Shown piece by piece: positions 36,556-37,752 of a stretch of DNA of 37,752 nucleotides. Source of the DNA: Treponema sp. (GTDB lineage Bacteria; Spirochaetota; Spirochaetia; Treponematales; Breznakiellaceae); contig JAIRQF010000115.1 of NCBI GenBank assembly GCA_031256635.1, positions 1 through 37,752 on the forward strand, written 5' to 3'. Both the position numbers and the translations under genes were made by a program. Positions within the stretch are counted from its first letter, which is position 1. Each line of letters begins with the position of its first letter. Under the pieces are notes generated by a model. The model was not told the origin of the DNA. It made no database searches and saw only the letters and a program-made list of their open reading frames with translations.

Positions 36556-37752
36556 ATGTATAAACCTTACAGGCGGCCTGTAACTGCAGCATCTCCTGAT
36601 GTAAAGATAGCGCCGCCGGTGATTTCAAAATTAGCATTATTTATTTTAAGAATAATCGCAAAACCTTATATACTGTTTCTTTTCGGCTCTGCAAAAATTG
36701 TTTTACATGATGATGAAATTCTTTTTGATATATTTAAAGAGCCGCCCTCAGGAAACAACCGCACTCTAATCGCTTTCCGCCATCCTGACGGAAGAGAGTC
36801 TCAGTTATTGGCATGGTTTTTCATTTTTAAATTAAGGAAGCTTGCGGCAAAAAAAGGGATTCATTTTACAAAGAGGCCGCATGTAATATTTGTATACGGA
36901 TATGAAGTAGCAAGATGGGGCGGCAGGACAGCAAGGCTTGTCATGCCGAAAATCGGAGCGATACCAATTCATCATTCAAAACTTGATTCCAATGGAATGG
37001 CCAGGATTTATGATTCAATTCATAACGGCTCTTATCCATTGGCACTGGCTCCTGAAGGGCAGGTTTCCTATTCAACAGATACCGTCCCGCGGCTTGAAAC
37101 AGGCGTTATTCGAATGGGTTTTCAGGCCGCGCAGACAAACGAAAATTGTTCTGTGCGGTTATTGCCCTTGTCGATTCATTTCCGTTACGGTAAACGCGGA
37201 AAAAAGGCAACGGAAAAACTCCTCGGAAAGATTGAAAAAATATGCGGCTTTTTTCCCGGAGATACAAACCCGCTTTCCTTTGAAGAAAGACTCAGCCGGT
37301 GCAGGAATAAAATTCTTGAAATTAACGAAGAAAGATATAATATAAAAAATGAATCTCTTTCATTTGAAGAGCGTCATAAAAAAGTTATTGATGCGGCGCT
37401 TGTAGCCGCTGAACGAATGCTTGGAATAAAAAGCGAGGGCGATTTTTTTACAAGACTTTATAAAGTACGCCATATCTGCTGGGACAGAATATATCTTCCG
37501 GATACAGAAAACTTTGACGGCGTTTCCAAGGCAAAACGCAGTTTATTGGATATAAGCGCAGGAGAAGCGTGGCATATAGCGCGCCATCAGGAACTTGCGG
37601 ATTTTGGCTGGTATTTTTGCCATCCGCTTCCAAAAGAGGATTCCGCGCTGCATGTTAAAGTTCAGTATGTTCAAAACCTTTTTGATTATGCAAGCAGAAC
37701 AATGGGAGGGGCAATCGCCGACAGAAAATATATTCCGTCCTGTAAAATTATA
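36556..37752 (+). CDS. PlsC-like 1-acyl-glycerol-3-phosphate acyltransferase-type protein, truncated at the right edge
   Basis: Open from ATG 36556 to the window end (399 codons, no stop), so absent from the ORF track: MYKPYRRPVTAASPDVKIAPPVIS...LIAFRHPDGRESQ...MPKIGAIPIHHSK...LALAPEGQVSYS. H-x4-E and PEGQ resemble acyltransferase blocks I and III. Confidence 0.7.
   Translation, partial: MYKPYRRPVTAASPDVKIAPPVISKLALFILRIIAKPYILFLFGSAKIVLHDDEILFDIFKEPPSGNNRTLIAFRHPDGRESQLLAWFFIFKLRKLAAKKGIHFTKRPHVIFVYGYEVARWGGRTARLVMPKIGAIPIHHSKLDSNGMARIYDSIHNGSYPLALAPEGQVSYSTDTVPRLETGVIRMGFQAAQTNENCSVRLLPLSIHFRYGKRGKKATEKLLGKIEKICGFFPGDTNPLSFEERLSRCRNKILEINEERYNIKNESLSFEERHKKVIDAALVAAERMLGIKSEGDFFTRLYKVRHICWDRIYLPDTENFDGVSKAKRSLLDISAGEAWHIARHQELADFGWYFCHPLPKEDSALHVKVQYVQNLFDYASRTMGGAIADRKYIPSCKII

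Noticed and set aside
36938-37345. 135-aa ORF in the track
   Set aside because: Out of frame within the acyltransferase CDS that is open from 36556 to the window end.
1-37752. Search for a defence, phage or secretion-system island
   Set aside because: All long ORFs fit housekeeping, flagellar or envelope functions; no integrase, transposase, toxin-antitoxin pair, Cas, restriction or phage structural genes were recognised.

Overview
This 37.75-kb window is chromosomal DNA from a spirochaete, most likely Treponema-like. The basis is two FlaB-type core flagellins, the fliD/PilZ/tsaE/tsaB/HD-GYP gene order, a long-type PPi-dependent phosphofructokinase and many secreted proteins of unknown function. 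It is mostly housekeeping and flagellar genes. I see no phage, CRISPR array, transposase, rRNA or tRNA gene. From left to right it contains: the 3' end of a hybrid kinase (REC + Hpt), apt, two hypotheticals, mfd, two adjacent type I signal peptidases, hemW, a leftward flagellar/c-di-GMP/t6A cluster, flaG, two flaB genes, a Lys-rich protein, rarA with a C-terminal extension, secreted/lipoprotein genes, an SPFH-like protein, aroH, a GH18 lipoprotein, a UPF0158-GNAT fusion, aspS, a thioesterase, a DUF4139 protein, pfp, an untracked 29-aa mS38/AURKAIP1-like protein, prs, recA, a 213-bp inverted-repeat element and a truncated PlsC-like acyltransferase missing from the ORF track. The observations most worth a second look are: (1) CsrA-type GGA sites overlapping the ribosome-binding sites of flaG and both flaB genes, with GGA-loop hairpins upstream of both flaB genes; (2) the nested inverted-repeat element between recA and the acyltransferase; (3) the 29-aa basic protein; (4) a tandem signal peptidase paralogue with Thr in place of the catalytic Ser; (5) a promoter that predicts a leaderless acyltransferase mRNA.
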